A stretch of 64,000 bases of DNA from Sarcophilus harrisii (Eukaryota; Chordata; Mammalia; Dasyuromorphia; Dasyuridae). The DNA lies in assembly GCF_902635505.1 (NCBI RefSeq), contig NC_045432.1:8305275-8369274 (forward strand), given 5' to 3'. A program made the translations under genes and the position numbers. Positions 46,378 through 56,515 of this stretch are shown piece by piece (positions within the stretch are counted from its first letter, which is position 1; each line of letters opens with the position of its first letter). The notes under the pieces were generated by a model. The model was not told the origin of the DNA and searched no databases. It saw only the letters and a list, made by a program, of their open reading frames with translations.

Positions 46378-47755
46378 GACATTACTCTTTGGGGTAGGAG
46401 AGACTTTATTTTGCTTCAGCATCCTCCTTTGAAAATGAATCTCAGCCTTCTGTATTTCCACAGTAACTTTCTATAATTGGGTTCTTTCTCTTTTGCCTGC
46501 TCATTTATTTTTATTTTTAATAGATTGTTAGTGTAATCACCTGGAATATCAAGGATGGTGCCTCTGACCTCTGGGCTTCCTTCAGTTATCCTTTCTGGCC
46601 TAGAATTAAAATAAAAAAAATTGTTCTCTTGTAAGTGTTGGCAGCCAGTAGTGTCCTTGACCCACTTTTTCTTTTCTTTTTTAAAAAAAATTATTTAATA
46701 GCCTTTTATTTACAGGTTATATGTATGGGTAACTTTACAGCATTAACAATTGCCAAACCTCTTGTTCCAATTTTTCACCTCTTACCCCCCCACCCCCTCC
46801 CCAGATAGCAGGATGACCAGTAGATATTAAGTACATTAAAATATAAATTAGATACACAATAAGTATACATGACCAAAAGGTTATTTTGCTGTACAAAAAG
46901 AATCAGACTCGGAAATATTGTACAATTTGCTTGTGAAGGAAATAAAAAATGCAGCTGGGCATAATATGGGGATTGGGAGTTCAATGTAATGGTTTTTAGT
47001 CATTTCCCACAGTTCTTTCTCTGGGCATAGCTGGTTCAGTTCATTACTGCTCCATTGGAAATGATGTGGTTGATCTCCTTGCTGAGGATGGCCAGGTCCA
47101 TCAGAACTGGTCATCATATAGTATTGTTGTTGAAGTATATAATGATCTCCTGGTCCTGCTCATTTCACTCAGCATCAGTTCGTGTAAGTCTCTCCAGGCC
47201 TTTCTGAAATCATCCTGTTGGTTATTTCTTACAGAAAAATAATATTCCATAATATTCATATACCACAATTTATTCAGCCATTCTCCAACTGATGGGCATC
47301 CACTCAGTTTCCAGTTTCTAGCCACTACCAAGAGGGCTGCCACAAACATTCGTGCACATACACTTGACCCACTTTTTCTGCAGTGTCCCTTATCAGCAGA
47401 GGTTCCCTTAATCTTCCCCTGAAGATAACAGACTCCCTACACTGTGTAGGCAATGAAAATTTCTGTGGCTGGAGCCAAGGCTTCCTCCCAAGCCAGCTAG
47501 CCTCAGGGCTTGCTACTTTCTGTTTCAGAGGAACTAGCATAGATATGATTTTGCTTAACATGGACCAAATTTTGTCCTGATCTTTTTCTTTTGATCCTGT
47601 CCAGTTGTTTCAGGAAGACCACTGTTATGCCCCAAATCTTGTTTGTTTTTACAATTCTTGTTTGCCCTGAGGAACTGTATTGTTTTGTTTATGGGAGAAA
47701 CCTGGTATGATTGAAATTTTTTGACCTGTTCTACCATCTTCCCAGAATCCTCTCC
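46378..47755 (-). mobile_element. Older L1 LINE, right piece (5' UTR)
   Basis: Continuation of the L1 left at 35278. The text CATTTGACATTACTCTTTGG matches the 5' UTR of 22205-22235, and the right end CTACCATCTTCCCAGAATCC near 47740 matches the 5' terminus at 22885-22905. A young L1 (46673-47362) interrupts it. Confidence 0.8.
46673..47362 (-). mobile_element. 5'-truncated young L1 with 17-bp target duplication
   Basis: T-rich start, AGCCTTTTATTTACAGG, 3' UTR, ORF2 tail. The minus frame 47101-47349 reads MFVAALLVVARNWKLSGCPS, then WLNKLWYMNIMEYYFSVRN, without a break. The duplication CTTGACCCACTTTTTCT is at 46656-46672 and 47363-47379, perfect. It is among the youngest elements here. Confidence 0.96.
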
Positions 47756-48103
47756 CCTATTCTATTTTTGAGGCAGTTTTTCTTCAGTATTTTTTGTGCC
47801 TCCTTTAACAAGGTATTGTCTTTCTTGCATCACTTTTATTTCTTTCCTGCTTTTTCCCTTTGCCCCTTTTATTTGATTTTGAAAGTCCTTTTTGAGCTCT
47901 TCTGGGGCTTGAGACTAATTCACAATTTTCTTTGAACATTTGCATGTATCTTCTTATAAGTTGATTTTTTTCTAATCATCAGAGTAACTTTCTATGATTG
48001 ACTTCTTTTTTCCCCATTTGCCCAACTTTTTTCTTGACTTTTAACTTTAATTTAAAGTTGGGCTCTTCTTTAGGAATGGAGGCAGCACTGTCCCAACCTT
48101 CAG

Positions 48104-48147
<44 letters not shown>

Positions 48148-48698
48148 TGCTGTGTTCAGAGCTTGTTCTGGGGCTTGTAAGTTTCAGTTCTTTCTGGTCT
48201 GTGAGTAACCACAAGCACTCTTTCCAACTAGTAATTGTGACCGAGTCCCTGCTTCTGCTAGTCTTTCTCATCACAATTGGGTCTGTGACCTACAATCAAA
48301 TACGGATAATGAACAGAGTCCTGCACCCAGTGCCAATAGGGTATCTCCTATAATCTCCTTCTGACTAGTTTCTGACCTCCTTATCACCTGTGGGTTAAGA
48401 GGTCCAAAAGTCACTGTCATTACTGCCACAGATTTAGTCACCCCTAAATTCTACTGCTGGTTAGCTTGGCCTGTATTTGCCTGCACTCCATTCTGAACCC
48501 ATTGAATCAGAAATTTTTTTGCCAGCCTTCTAAGTTGTTTTGATCAGAAAAATTGTTTTGCTCCATCCTATTATTGGTTCCCCTGCTCCAGAATTCATTT
48601 GGAGTAATTATTTTATTTTAATATTGTTTAGAAAGGAATTTGGATGAGCCCAGATGAGTCCCTGTCTTTACTCTGTTATCTTGACTCCATCCTTTAAT
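47756..48698 (-). mobile_element. L1 LINE, ORF1 start and 5' UTR
   Basis: Same 5' UTR lineage as 22912-24195 and 11859-12600: GGAATGGAGGCAGCACTGTCC, TTCAGTTCTTTCTGGTCTGTG. The right end, GTTATCTTGACTCCATCC near 48680, is the antisense L1 5' terminus. A TG microsatellite (48107-48146) has expanded within it. Confidence 0.8.
48107..48146. repeat. (TG)20 microsatellite
   Basis: Twenty uninterrupted TG units inside L1 5' UTR; likely polymorphic. Confidence 0.95.
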
Positions 48699-48704
48699 CA
48701 ATTG

Positions 48705-49420
48705 AATGTGATCCTGCAAGAGGAAAAAAATGTATATTAAATTAATTAAAGGATTTCCAAGCATTCTTGAGGAAAAGACCAGAACTGAACAAAAAATTTG
48801 ATTTACAAATACAAGAATTAGTATAACATAAAAGGTAAACAAGAAAGAATAATAATAGATTTTAATGAGCTTAAACTGTTTACTTATTTTATGCAAAAAT
48901 GATATTTTAACTTTTAAGTTTAATGTTTTTGTTATTATGGTAGTTAGAAAGAGCATACATAGAGAGCTTGGGGTTGAATTGATTATAATAGGATGATACT
49001 AACAAATAAAATTGGGTAGTAGAGATAAAATGGAGTAAATTATCTCATACAGAAGAGGTCTGATTTGCAAAACTTTTTACATAAAAACTATGTTAATGAG
49101 GGAACAACATACATCTAGGAGAAAAATCTTAACTTTTTTTTATCATAGATAAATATTTTATTAAAGAGAAATGACAACAATGAGGCAATATATCAAAATT
49201 TATGAGACACAGCCAAAGCAATACTTGGAGTAAAATTAATTGATCTAAATTCTTTTATCACCAGAATGATAAAAGAACAAATTAAAATCACTCAATTTAG
49301 TTTCAAAATGGAAGTTCTGAAAACCAAATGTGAGATTAATAATATTGAGAAAGAAACAAAAAATATCAAGCTGAAATAATCTCAGAACTGGTTTGATTAA
49401 AAAAAATAAGATAGACAAAC
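48705..49420 (+). mobile_element. L1 LINE fragments (ORF1 end, spacer, ORF2)
   Basis: GGAAAAGACCAGAACTGAAC, AAGGTAAACAAGAAAG and GAGCTTAAACTGTTTAC match the ORF1-spacer part of the sense L1 at 13650-13770. From about 49140 the text is ORF2 (TATCAAAATTTATGAGACAC). Pieces of ORF2 between them are missing. Confidence 0.7.
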
Positions 49421-49449
49421 ATTGTTTACTTTTATTTAAAACAGAACAA

Positions 49450-49969
49450 AGAAAATCCTTTATTATCTCTTTCAAAGTCTTATCTCCTTCATTTGGTGCT
49501 CAGGTAGTTTTCTGGAGGCCTTCCAGAGTCTTGGTTTCAGTGGAGAAGTGAAGGAGAGCCTGCCACCACGGCGGTGTGAGATGGGATGAATCTGTCTGAG
49601 TACAAGGGTTTGTGCTCCAGTCTTCAGCTTCCAGCCTCCAGCCTTCTGTCCACTTGTGTCTGAATCTCTCAATCTCCTTGGCTGAGGCTTCTAGTTTATA
49701 TGCTCCACACTAAGTGCAAACCAATCATTACATCACTAGGAAACCATTATTTGTTGTAGGATTAAATCAATGCTAAACTAGATTTAATCATTGTCTCCTC
49801 GATTCCACTTAGTACCTTGTTTCAAGTTCTGGCCCAATATATCTCCTTGTAGGATTAAATCAATCATACTGAACCATGCTAAATTAGATAACTATTGTCT
49901 CTATCAATTCCACTGACTTAATACCTTGTAAGAATCCTTTGTTTCAGGTTCAGATTTCTGGCCCATAAC
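49450..49969 (-). mobile_element. LTR, endogenous retrovirus (family B), 5' end preserved
   Basis: On the minus strand it starts TGTTATGGGCCAGAAATC, has a tandem duplication of about 100 bases in U3 (49757-49850 against 49851-49968, sharing TGTAGGATTAAATCAAT and CCACT.A.T.A.TACCTTGT), and a signal GATAATAAAGG near 49460. It matches the fragment at 20276-20548. The U5 end is not readable and no target duplication was found. It lies between a sense and an antisense L1 fragment. Confidence 0.78.
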
Positions 49970-51261
49970 AATATCCCACAACTTTTAAAAGTTATTATTT
50001 CAAGTAGTTTTTAATTCTCTCTCTAGGATTCTCTAAATATACTATCATATCATCTGCAAAAGAGGAATTATTTTGTTTCTTTATAGTCTATTCTGATTCC
50101 TTCAACTTCTTTTTCTTCTCTTATTTCTATAGTTAACATGTCTAGTATTACATTAAATAATATTGGTAAAGATGGACATTTTTGTTTCACACTTGATCTT
50201 ATTGGGAAGGTTTTTTAAAATTATCCCCCTTACAGATAACACTTGCTGGTGATTTTGGGTAGGTACTACTTATCATTTTAAGATAAGCTCCATTCATTCC
50301 TAGTGTTTTTTTTTTTTTTTTTTTAAAGAAAATTGGATGTTGTAGTTTGTCAAAAGCTTTTTTTGGAATCTATTGAGATAATCATGTACTTTCTGGTGAC
50401 TCTGTTATTGGATATGGTCAATTATGCCAATAGTTTTCTTAATATTGAACTAGTCATGCATTCCTGGTATAAAATCCCACCTGGTCAGAGTGTATGAGTC
50501 TGTGATATATTGTTGTTATCTACTTGCTAGTATTTTATTTAAAAATGTTTACATCGATATTCATTAGGGAAATTGGTGTATAGTTTTTCCCCTCTGTTTT
50601 GGTTTTCCAAAATATAGCTTATCTCAATTCTGTTCTTATTCAGTTGTTCAATTGGGCAAATATAGCTTATCCAATTTCTTTTTCTTTGATGGGGTCATTT
50701 ATGTATTCAATTTCTTTTTTCTGTTAATCTTGGCATTGCATTTTTATAAATATTTATCCATTTCACTAAGATTGTCAGATGTATTAGTATACAATTGAGC
50801 AAAGTGGCTCATAATTATTGCTTTAATTTCCTCTTTGTTGATACTGAATTCAACTTTTCAGTTTTGATACTGATAATTTGATTTTCTTTTTTTTTCAAAT
50901 CTAATTTTCAATGCTTTATCTATTTTATTGTTTTTTTTTTCATAAAACCAAATCTTAGTTTATTCACTTAATGGTTTTCTGACTCTCAATTTTGTTTCTT
51001 TCTCCTTTGATTTTTTAATATTTCCAATTTGGTGTCTAATTGGGGATTTTCAATTTGTTCCTTTTCTAGTTTTTTTTTTTTACATGCCCAGTTCACTGAT
51101 TTGCTCTTTCTCTCTTTTATTGGTGCAAACATTTAGAAATAGAAATGTTCTTGTCAATACTGTTTTGCCTGGATCACATAAATTTTGCTATGTTGTTTCA
51201 CTGTTATTCTCTTTAGTGAAATTATTGTTTTTTATATAATTTGTTCTTTGATTGACTTATT
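49970..51261 (-). mobile_element. L1 LINE, ORF2 reverse transcriptase and linker
   Basis: Antisense ORF2: TCATATCATCTGCAAAAGAG is the antisense FADD region, then AAAAGCTTTTTTTGGAATCTATTGAGATAATCATG, and the linker GTCTAATTGGGGATTTTCAATTTG near 51035. It continues after the insertion at 53059. Confidence 0.85.
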
Positions 51262-53058
51262 ACTTTTATTTTCAATAGTATTTTATTTTTTCCAAATATA
51301 CATAAAGGTAGTTTTCAGCATTTATTTTTGTAAGACTTTGTGTTCCAGTTTTTTCTATTTCTTCCCTGTACCTTCTCCCTTCCCAAGACAACAAGCAATT
51401 TGATATAGGCTAAATATGTGGAATTCTTTAAAACATATTTTTATATCTTGTTGGGAGCCACAATCTCTAAGCTGACTAGCAAAGCCCAGCACTGAGATCA
51501 AATGTGCGCAGCACTCATGTAGGAACATCATTTCCTTCTATGATTCTCATTAGTGCACTACTATTTCCTATATTATTTATAATTGGCTTGATTACCACAC
51601 TAAACATTATCTAAAAAAATCTGGTGACAAAGGGAATTTGGGCAAGTTAACTAGAAATGATTCCACATGCATATTCTGTCCTAATAAAACTAATCTCTCA
51701 CTGAAACAAATGATGGATACATTCCAAAAGTATGAAGTGTTCCAAATCCTGGTAGAGGATTACCTAGTTAAAGTACAACAGGGGCTCCAGTACCATATAC
51801 AGGAATTTATTGAACACCATCGTCTCTATAGGAGAGAATCCAAAGGTCTAAACCACAGTGGTGTTTATTAACTTGGGCTCAGAAAAGATCAGTTTGCCTA
51901 GGAGTCAGTAGATGGTTAAACATAGCTGGAATTGCCCTAAATGCCTATGTACACGGTTCCAAGACAGGGAAATAGAGGAATCAAACAATCCATAGGATTA
52001 ACAAAGAAGACATAAGTAACTAACAAAATTCACTGACATTTAACCTTGTATAACATTTACCTTTCATTATTAGCTTCGTGTAATGTAATCAATAATTAAC
52101 ATTTTACCATAAAAAACTTACTCAAATGCTAAATGTCAAATATAGTAACATATAAAAGGTCAATAAGTCAGACACATGTCTGAAGACTATGTTGACCTAA
52201 AGATCATGATATAGTATGAAAATAAAGCCTGAAGGAGTCTGAGAGAGTGGGAGCATCACTTCCATCAATTCCTCACTCAGACTACCCCACGACTCCTGTC
52301 TTCCTTTGATGTCGACCCTATTCCTCCTGCTCAGCCCCCTGGACCCTCTTGCAGAGGCTGTACCCCTGCAATATCTGTCATGCTGTCCAAGAAAAATCAG
52401 ACCAAAAGGGTAAAAAAACCACAAGAAGGGGAAAAAAACAAACAAAAAGGTGAAAATACTATCCTTTAATCCACAGTCAGCCTCCATAATGCTCTCTCTG
52501 GATGTTGATCGCATTTTCCACCCCAAGTCTATTGGAATTGTCTTAAATCACCACATTGTTGAAAAGTCAAGTCTATCATAGTTTATCATCACATAATCTT
52601 GTTTTTACTGTATACAATGGGCCCTTTATTCTGCTCACTTCACTCACCATCAATGTATGTAAGTCTTTCCAGGTTTTTCTGAAATCAGCCTGCTCATCAT
52701 TTCTTATAGAACAATAATATTCTGATACATTCATATACTATAACTTATTCAACTATTTCCCAACTGATAGGCGTCCACTCAATTTCCATTTCCTTACCAC
52801 TACAAAAAGGGCTGCTACAAACATTTTTGCACATGTGGGTCTTTTTTCCTTTCTAATGATCTCTTTGAGATATAGACCCAGTAGTGAGACTGCTGTATAA
52901 AATGGTTTTATATTGCCCTTTGGACATAGTTCCAAATTGCCCTCCAGAATGGTTGGATAATTTCACAACTACATCAACAATGTATTAGTATTCCAATTTT
53001 CCCACATCCTCTCCAAAATTTGTCATTATCTTTTCTTGTCATCTTAGCCAATCTTAGA
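51262..53058 (-). mobile_element. Older 5'-truncated L1, split by a solo LTR
   Basis: Antisense L1 3' UTR (TTTTATTTTTTCCAAATATAC, then AAGACTTTGTGTTCC), interrupted at 51449 by an LTR, resuming at 52377 with GTCATGCTGTCCAAGAAAAATC and the ORF2 tail (LLGLYLKEIIRKEKRP, KMFVAALFVVVRKWKL). It belongs to the older 3' UTR subfamily also seen at 5815 and 35290. It lies within the L1 of 49970-55280. Confidence 0.85.
51449..52370 (+). mobile_element. Long solo LTR, class II (IAP/ERVK-like) endogenous retrovirus (family D)
   Basis: It begins TGTTGGGAGCCACAATC, close to the start of IAP-type LTRs, and ends TACCCCTGCA. A TATA box TATAAAAGG lies near 52152 and the signal AATAAAGCC near 52221. A perfect 6-bp target duplication ATATCT flanks it (51443-51448 and 52371-52376), and the L1 3' UTR is continuous without it. 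At 922 bases it is the longest LTR here. A 77-codon frame (51638-51871) lies in U3 and resembles nothing known to me. Confidence 0.95.
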
Positions 53059-53152
53059 GATGAACTCACTCATTCTTTAGTATTAAATCATTTACATTCC
53101 AATTAACTTTTAATCTATCTTCCATTGCCCTTTATTTAATTTAATTTTACTT
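53059..53152 (-). mobile_element. L1 LINE ORF2, short piece between two insertions
   Basis: CACTCATTCTTTAGTATTAAATC and CCAATTAACTTTTAATC belong to the antisense ORF2 linker of the 49970-55280 L1. Confidence 0.65.
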
Positions 53153-54567
53153 AGGCATTGACCCACACCTAACACCATATACCAAGATAAAGTCTTAATG
53201 GGTTCATGATGTAGACATAAAGAATGATATAATAAACAAATTAGAAGAACATAGGATGGTTTACCTCTCAGATCTGGGGAGGAGGAAGGAATTTGTGACC
53301 AAAGAAGAACTGGAGATCATTATTGATCACAAAATAGATAATTCTGATTATATTAAGTTAAAAAGACTTTGTACAAACAAAACTAATGCAGACAAGATTA
53401 GAAGGGAAGCAATAAACTGGTAAAACATTTTTACATTCAAAGGTTCTGATAAAGGCCTCATTTCTAAAATATATAGAGAATTGAGTCAAATTTTTAAGAA
53501 TATTCAAGCCATTCTCCAATTGATTAATGATCAAAAGATATGAATAGGAAATTTTCAGATGAAGAAATTGAAACTATTTTTAGTCATATGAAAAGGTGCT
53601 CCAAATCACTATTGATCAGACAAATGAAAATTAAGATAACTCTGAGATACCATTACACACCTGTCAGATTGACTAAGATGACAGGAAAAGATAATAATAA
53701 ATGTTGGATGGGGATATGGGAAAATTGGGACACTGATACATTGCTGGTGGAACTGTGAATGGATTGAATCATTCTGGAAAGCATTTTGTAATTATGCTCA
53801 AAAAGTTATCAAACTTTGCATAGCTTTTGACCCAGCAGTGTTTCTACTGGGCTTATATCCCAAAGTGATCTTAAAGGAGGGAAAGGGACCCACATGTGCA
53901 AACATATTTGTGGCAGTTCTTTTTGTAGTGGCTAGAAAATGGAAACTTAATGGATGCCCATCAATTGGAGAACGGCTGAATAAATTATGGTATATGAATG
54001 TTATGGATATTGTTCTATAAGAAATGACCAGCAGGAGGATTTCAGAGAGGCCTGAAGAGACTTACATGAACTGATGCTAAGTGAAATGAGCAGAACCAGG
54101 AGATCATTATACATGGCAACAGCAAGACTATATGATAATCAATTCTGATGGACATGGATCTCTTCAACAATGAGATGATTCAAACCAGTTCCAATTGTTC
54201 AGTGATGAAGAGAGCCATCTATACTCAGAGAGAGGACTGCGGGAACTGAGTTTGGCAACAACATAGCATTCTCATTTCTCGGTTGGTTGGTTGCATTTTG
54301 TTTTCTTTTGCAGTTTTTTTCTTCCTTCTTGATCTGATTTTTCTTGTGCAGCAAGATAATTATATAACTATATATGTATATATATACATATATACACACA
54401 TATATTGGATTTAACATATATTTTAGTATATTTAATGTATTGGACTACCTGCCATCTAGGGGAGGGAGTGGGGGGAAGGAGGGGAACATTTGGAACAGAA
54501 GGTTGCAAGGGTCAATTTTGAAAAATTACCCATGCATATGTTTTGTAAACAAAAAGCTTTAATAAAA
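53153..54567 (+). mobile_element. 5'-truncated sense L1 with fairly intact ORF2 tail
   Basis: It starts in ORF2 (GGCATTGACCCACACCTAAC), passes MNRKFSDEEIETIFSHMKRCSKS (53540 frame; core NRKFSDEEIET), the FLLGLYPKVILKEGKGP...NKLWYMN block (53838-54020), the 3' UTR with a TA microsatellite (54370-54400) and CTAGGGGAGGGAGTGGGG, and ends AAGCTTTAATAAAAAAT. Flanking AATTTTACTT and AATTTTAGCTT are a likely target duplication. Confidence 0.9.
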
Positions 54568-55280
54568 AATTTTAGCTTTACTGCATTATGGTCTGAAATG
54601 GATGCATTTAATATTTCTAGCTTTCTGGATTGGACTGTGAGAGTTTTATGCTGAAATATATGATCAGTTTTTTGTGTAAGTGCCATATAATTCTGAGAAA
54701 AAGGTATATTCCTTTCCATTCCCATTTTTAAAACAAGAAATCTGTCATATATAACTTTTAAAAAATTCATGTTATGGTTATTGTATATTTCCCTCCAGCC
54801 TATTTTTCCCCATTTATATTTAACTATCTCCTTTTACCTTGTCTCTTCACACTTATGTTTTACTTGTAACTATCTTTCCCCAATCTCGACTCCCTTCTAT
54901 CAGCAGCCTCCTTTTCTTGTCCCTCTCCCCTCTAGATTTTTATGCCCAATTAATGTTTGTTATTTTTTCTTTGAGCCTAATCCAAAGAGAGTAAGGTTCA
55001 AGCATTGCTCAGCTCCCTCTTTTCTTTATCTCCATTGTAGTAGGTCTTCTGCTCCTATTCATATGATATAATTTACCCCCATTCTGCCTCTCCTTTCCCT
55101 CTTTTCCTAGTGAAATCTTTTTTCTCACCCCTTATTTTTTATATCACCCCATCAAAAATGACTTGTATTGGATCCCTCTGTGTATATTCCTTCTAACTAT
55201 CTTAAGTTCTTGAGTTAATAAGGAGTCAGTAAGGAGGGGAATAAGATAATCTCCTGAGAGTATCTATATACAAAACCATC
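54568..55280 (-). mobile_element. L1 LINE, linker, endonuclease edge and spacer
   Basis: Continuation of the 49970 L1: GCATTATGGTCTGAAATGGATGC, then a decayed endonuclease edge and the C/T-rich inter-ORF spacer (AAGGTTCAAGCATTGCTCAGC near 54990). Most of the endonuclease is missing. ORF1 is absent. Confidence 0.7.
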
Positions 55281-55714
55281 TATATCTCTATTTCTTTGAC
55301 CTCTGAAGGTGCTTTTTCTAGGGAGATGTTTTCCCCAAATTCATAATACTCATGTTTCTTCTCCTCATTCACAACACCGAGATTATCTCAGCTATAAGTA
55401 CTCTTAGAACAGAGAACTGAAACTTCCATTTTGTCATAGTAGAGAAGGGTTGTTTGGGGTAACACCACTATGACCATATGCTAAGCAGACTGGCTCTTAT
55501 AACAATATTGTAAAATAAAGATCTTCTGAATCCACAACTTAGCCACAGATTTCCTTTGTTTTCAGACAAGTCTTCATCTGTGCAGGAATTCCCTACTTTG
55601 AACACACAGCTCAGTATCATACCTTGTCATTGGATGGTCTTTATTTTTGAACAATTAGATTTTTCTGAAGAGGCATCTGCTATGTCTTACAGATTGAGAG
55701 AACATATGATATTC
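55281..55714. other. Unassigned sequence
   Basis: No gene seen. It precedes the tandem array and may contain the body of the LINE whose tail gave rise to the array. Confidence 0.35.
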
Positions 55715-56010
55715 TAAAGTCCCTCCCAGCCATAACATTTGTTTTAAGGGCTCTACTGACTCTAATATAGTACTAATTAAGGTCATTTTCAGCTGTATTC
55801 TAAGCCTTCTCCTAGTCCTTACCTTCTCTGTTTTAAGGTGATTCCCAGCTCTGAAATGACAAGATCTTAAGTCTTTCCAAGCTCTGACATTCCATGGTCT
55901 GAGGTTTCTCTGCACTCTAACATTCTGTGTGCTAAAATTACTGCCAACTCTGAAATCCCATGTTCTGACATTCTGTGTTCTTATATGCCTACCAGGTTTA
56001 ACAGTCTATT
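55715..56010 (+). repeat. Degenerate ~33-bp tandem array of an L3/CR1-like tail
   Basis: About eight diverged units on the pattern TCCCTTCCAGCTCTGACATTCTATGTTCTAAGG, for example CTTTCCAAGCTCTGACATTCC, GATTCCCAGCTCTGAAATGAC and CTGCCAACTCTGAAATCCC. The unit looks like the 3' terminal motif of L3/CR1 elements amplified in tandem. An open frame on the minus strand (55655-55915) follows from the 33-bp (11-codon) period and is not a gene. Confidence 0.75.
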
Positions 56011-56014
56011 TTTT

Positions 56015-56515
56015 ACATTTACATCTAATTTTATTTTTCACAATTATATGTAAGCCAACATTGTTTAAATTCTTTTAAAAAATTTTTAGTTCTGAGTTCT
56101 TCCCCTTTTTCCCTCCTCATCCTCACTGAGAAGGCAAGCAATTTGATATAGCTTATATATGTACAGTCATGCAAAACATTTCTATAATATTCATATCATA
56201 AAAGAAGACACAGATCAAAAAAGAAAATAATAGTAATGAAGTGTGCTTCAATCTGTATTCAGACTCCATTAGTTCTTTCTCTGGATATAGACAGTATTTT
56301 TCATAATGAGTCTTTTGGAATTGCCATGGATCATTTTATTGCTGAGAACAGCCAAGTCATTCACAGTTGCTCATGATATCATATTGCTGTTACTGTGTAC
56401 AGTGCTCCCAAGTTCTGCATTTTACTTTGCATCAGTTCAAGTAAACCTTCGCAGGTTTTTCTGAAATCTTCCTGCTCAACATTTCTTAGAGAAAAATAAT
56501 ATTCTGTCACATTTT
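56015..56515 (-). mobile_element. Old L1 LINE 3' part, left piece
   Basis: Antisense L1 3' UTR and last part of ORF2, more diverged than its neighbours. The text breaks at ATTCTGTCACATTTT and resumes at 60981 with CACAATTTTTACCACATTTTG, showing that 56516-60980 is an insertion. Confidence 0.75.
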
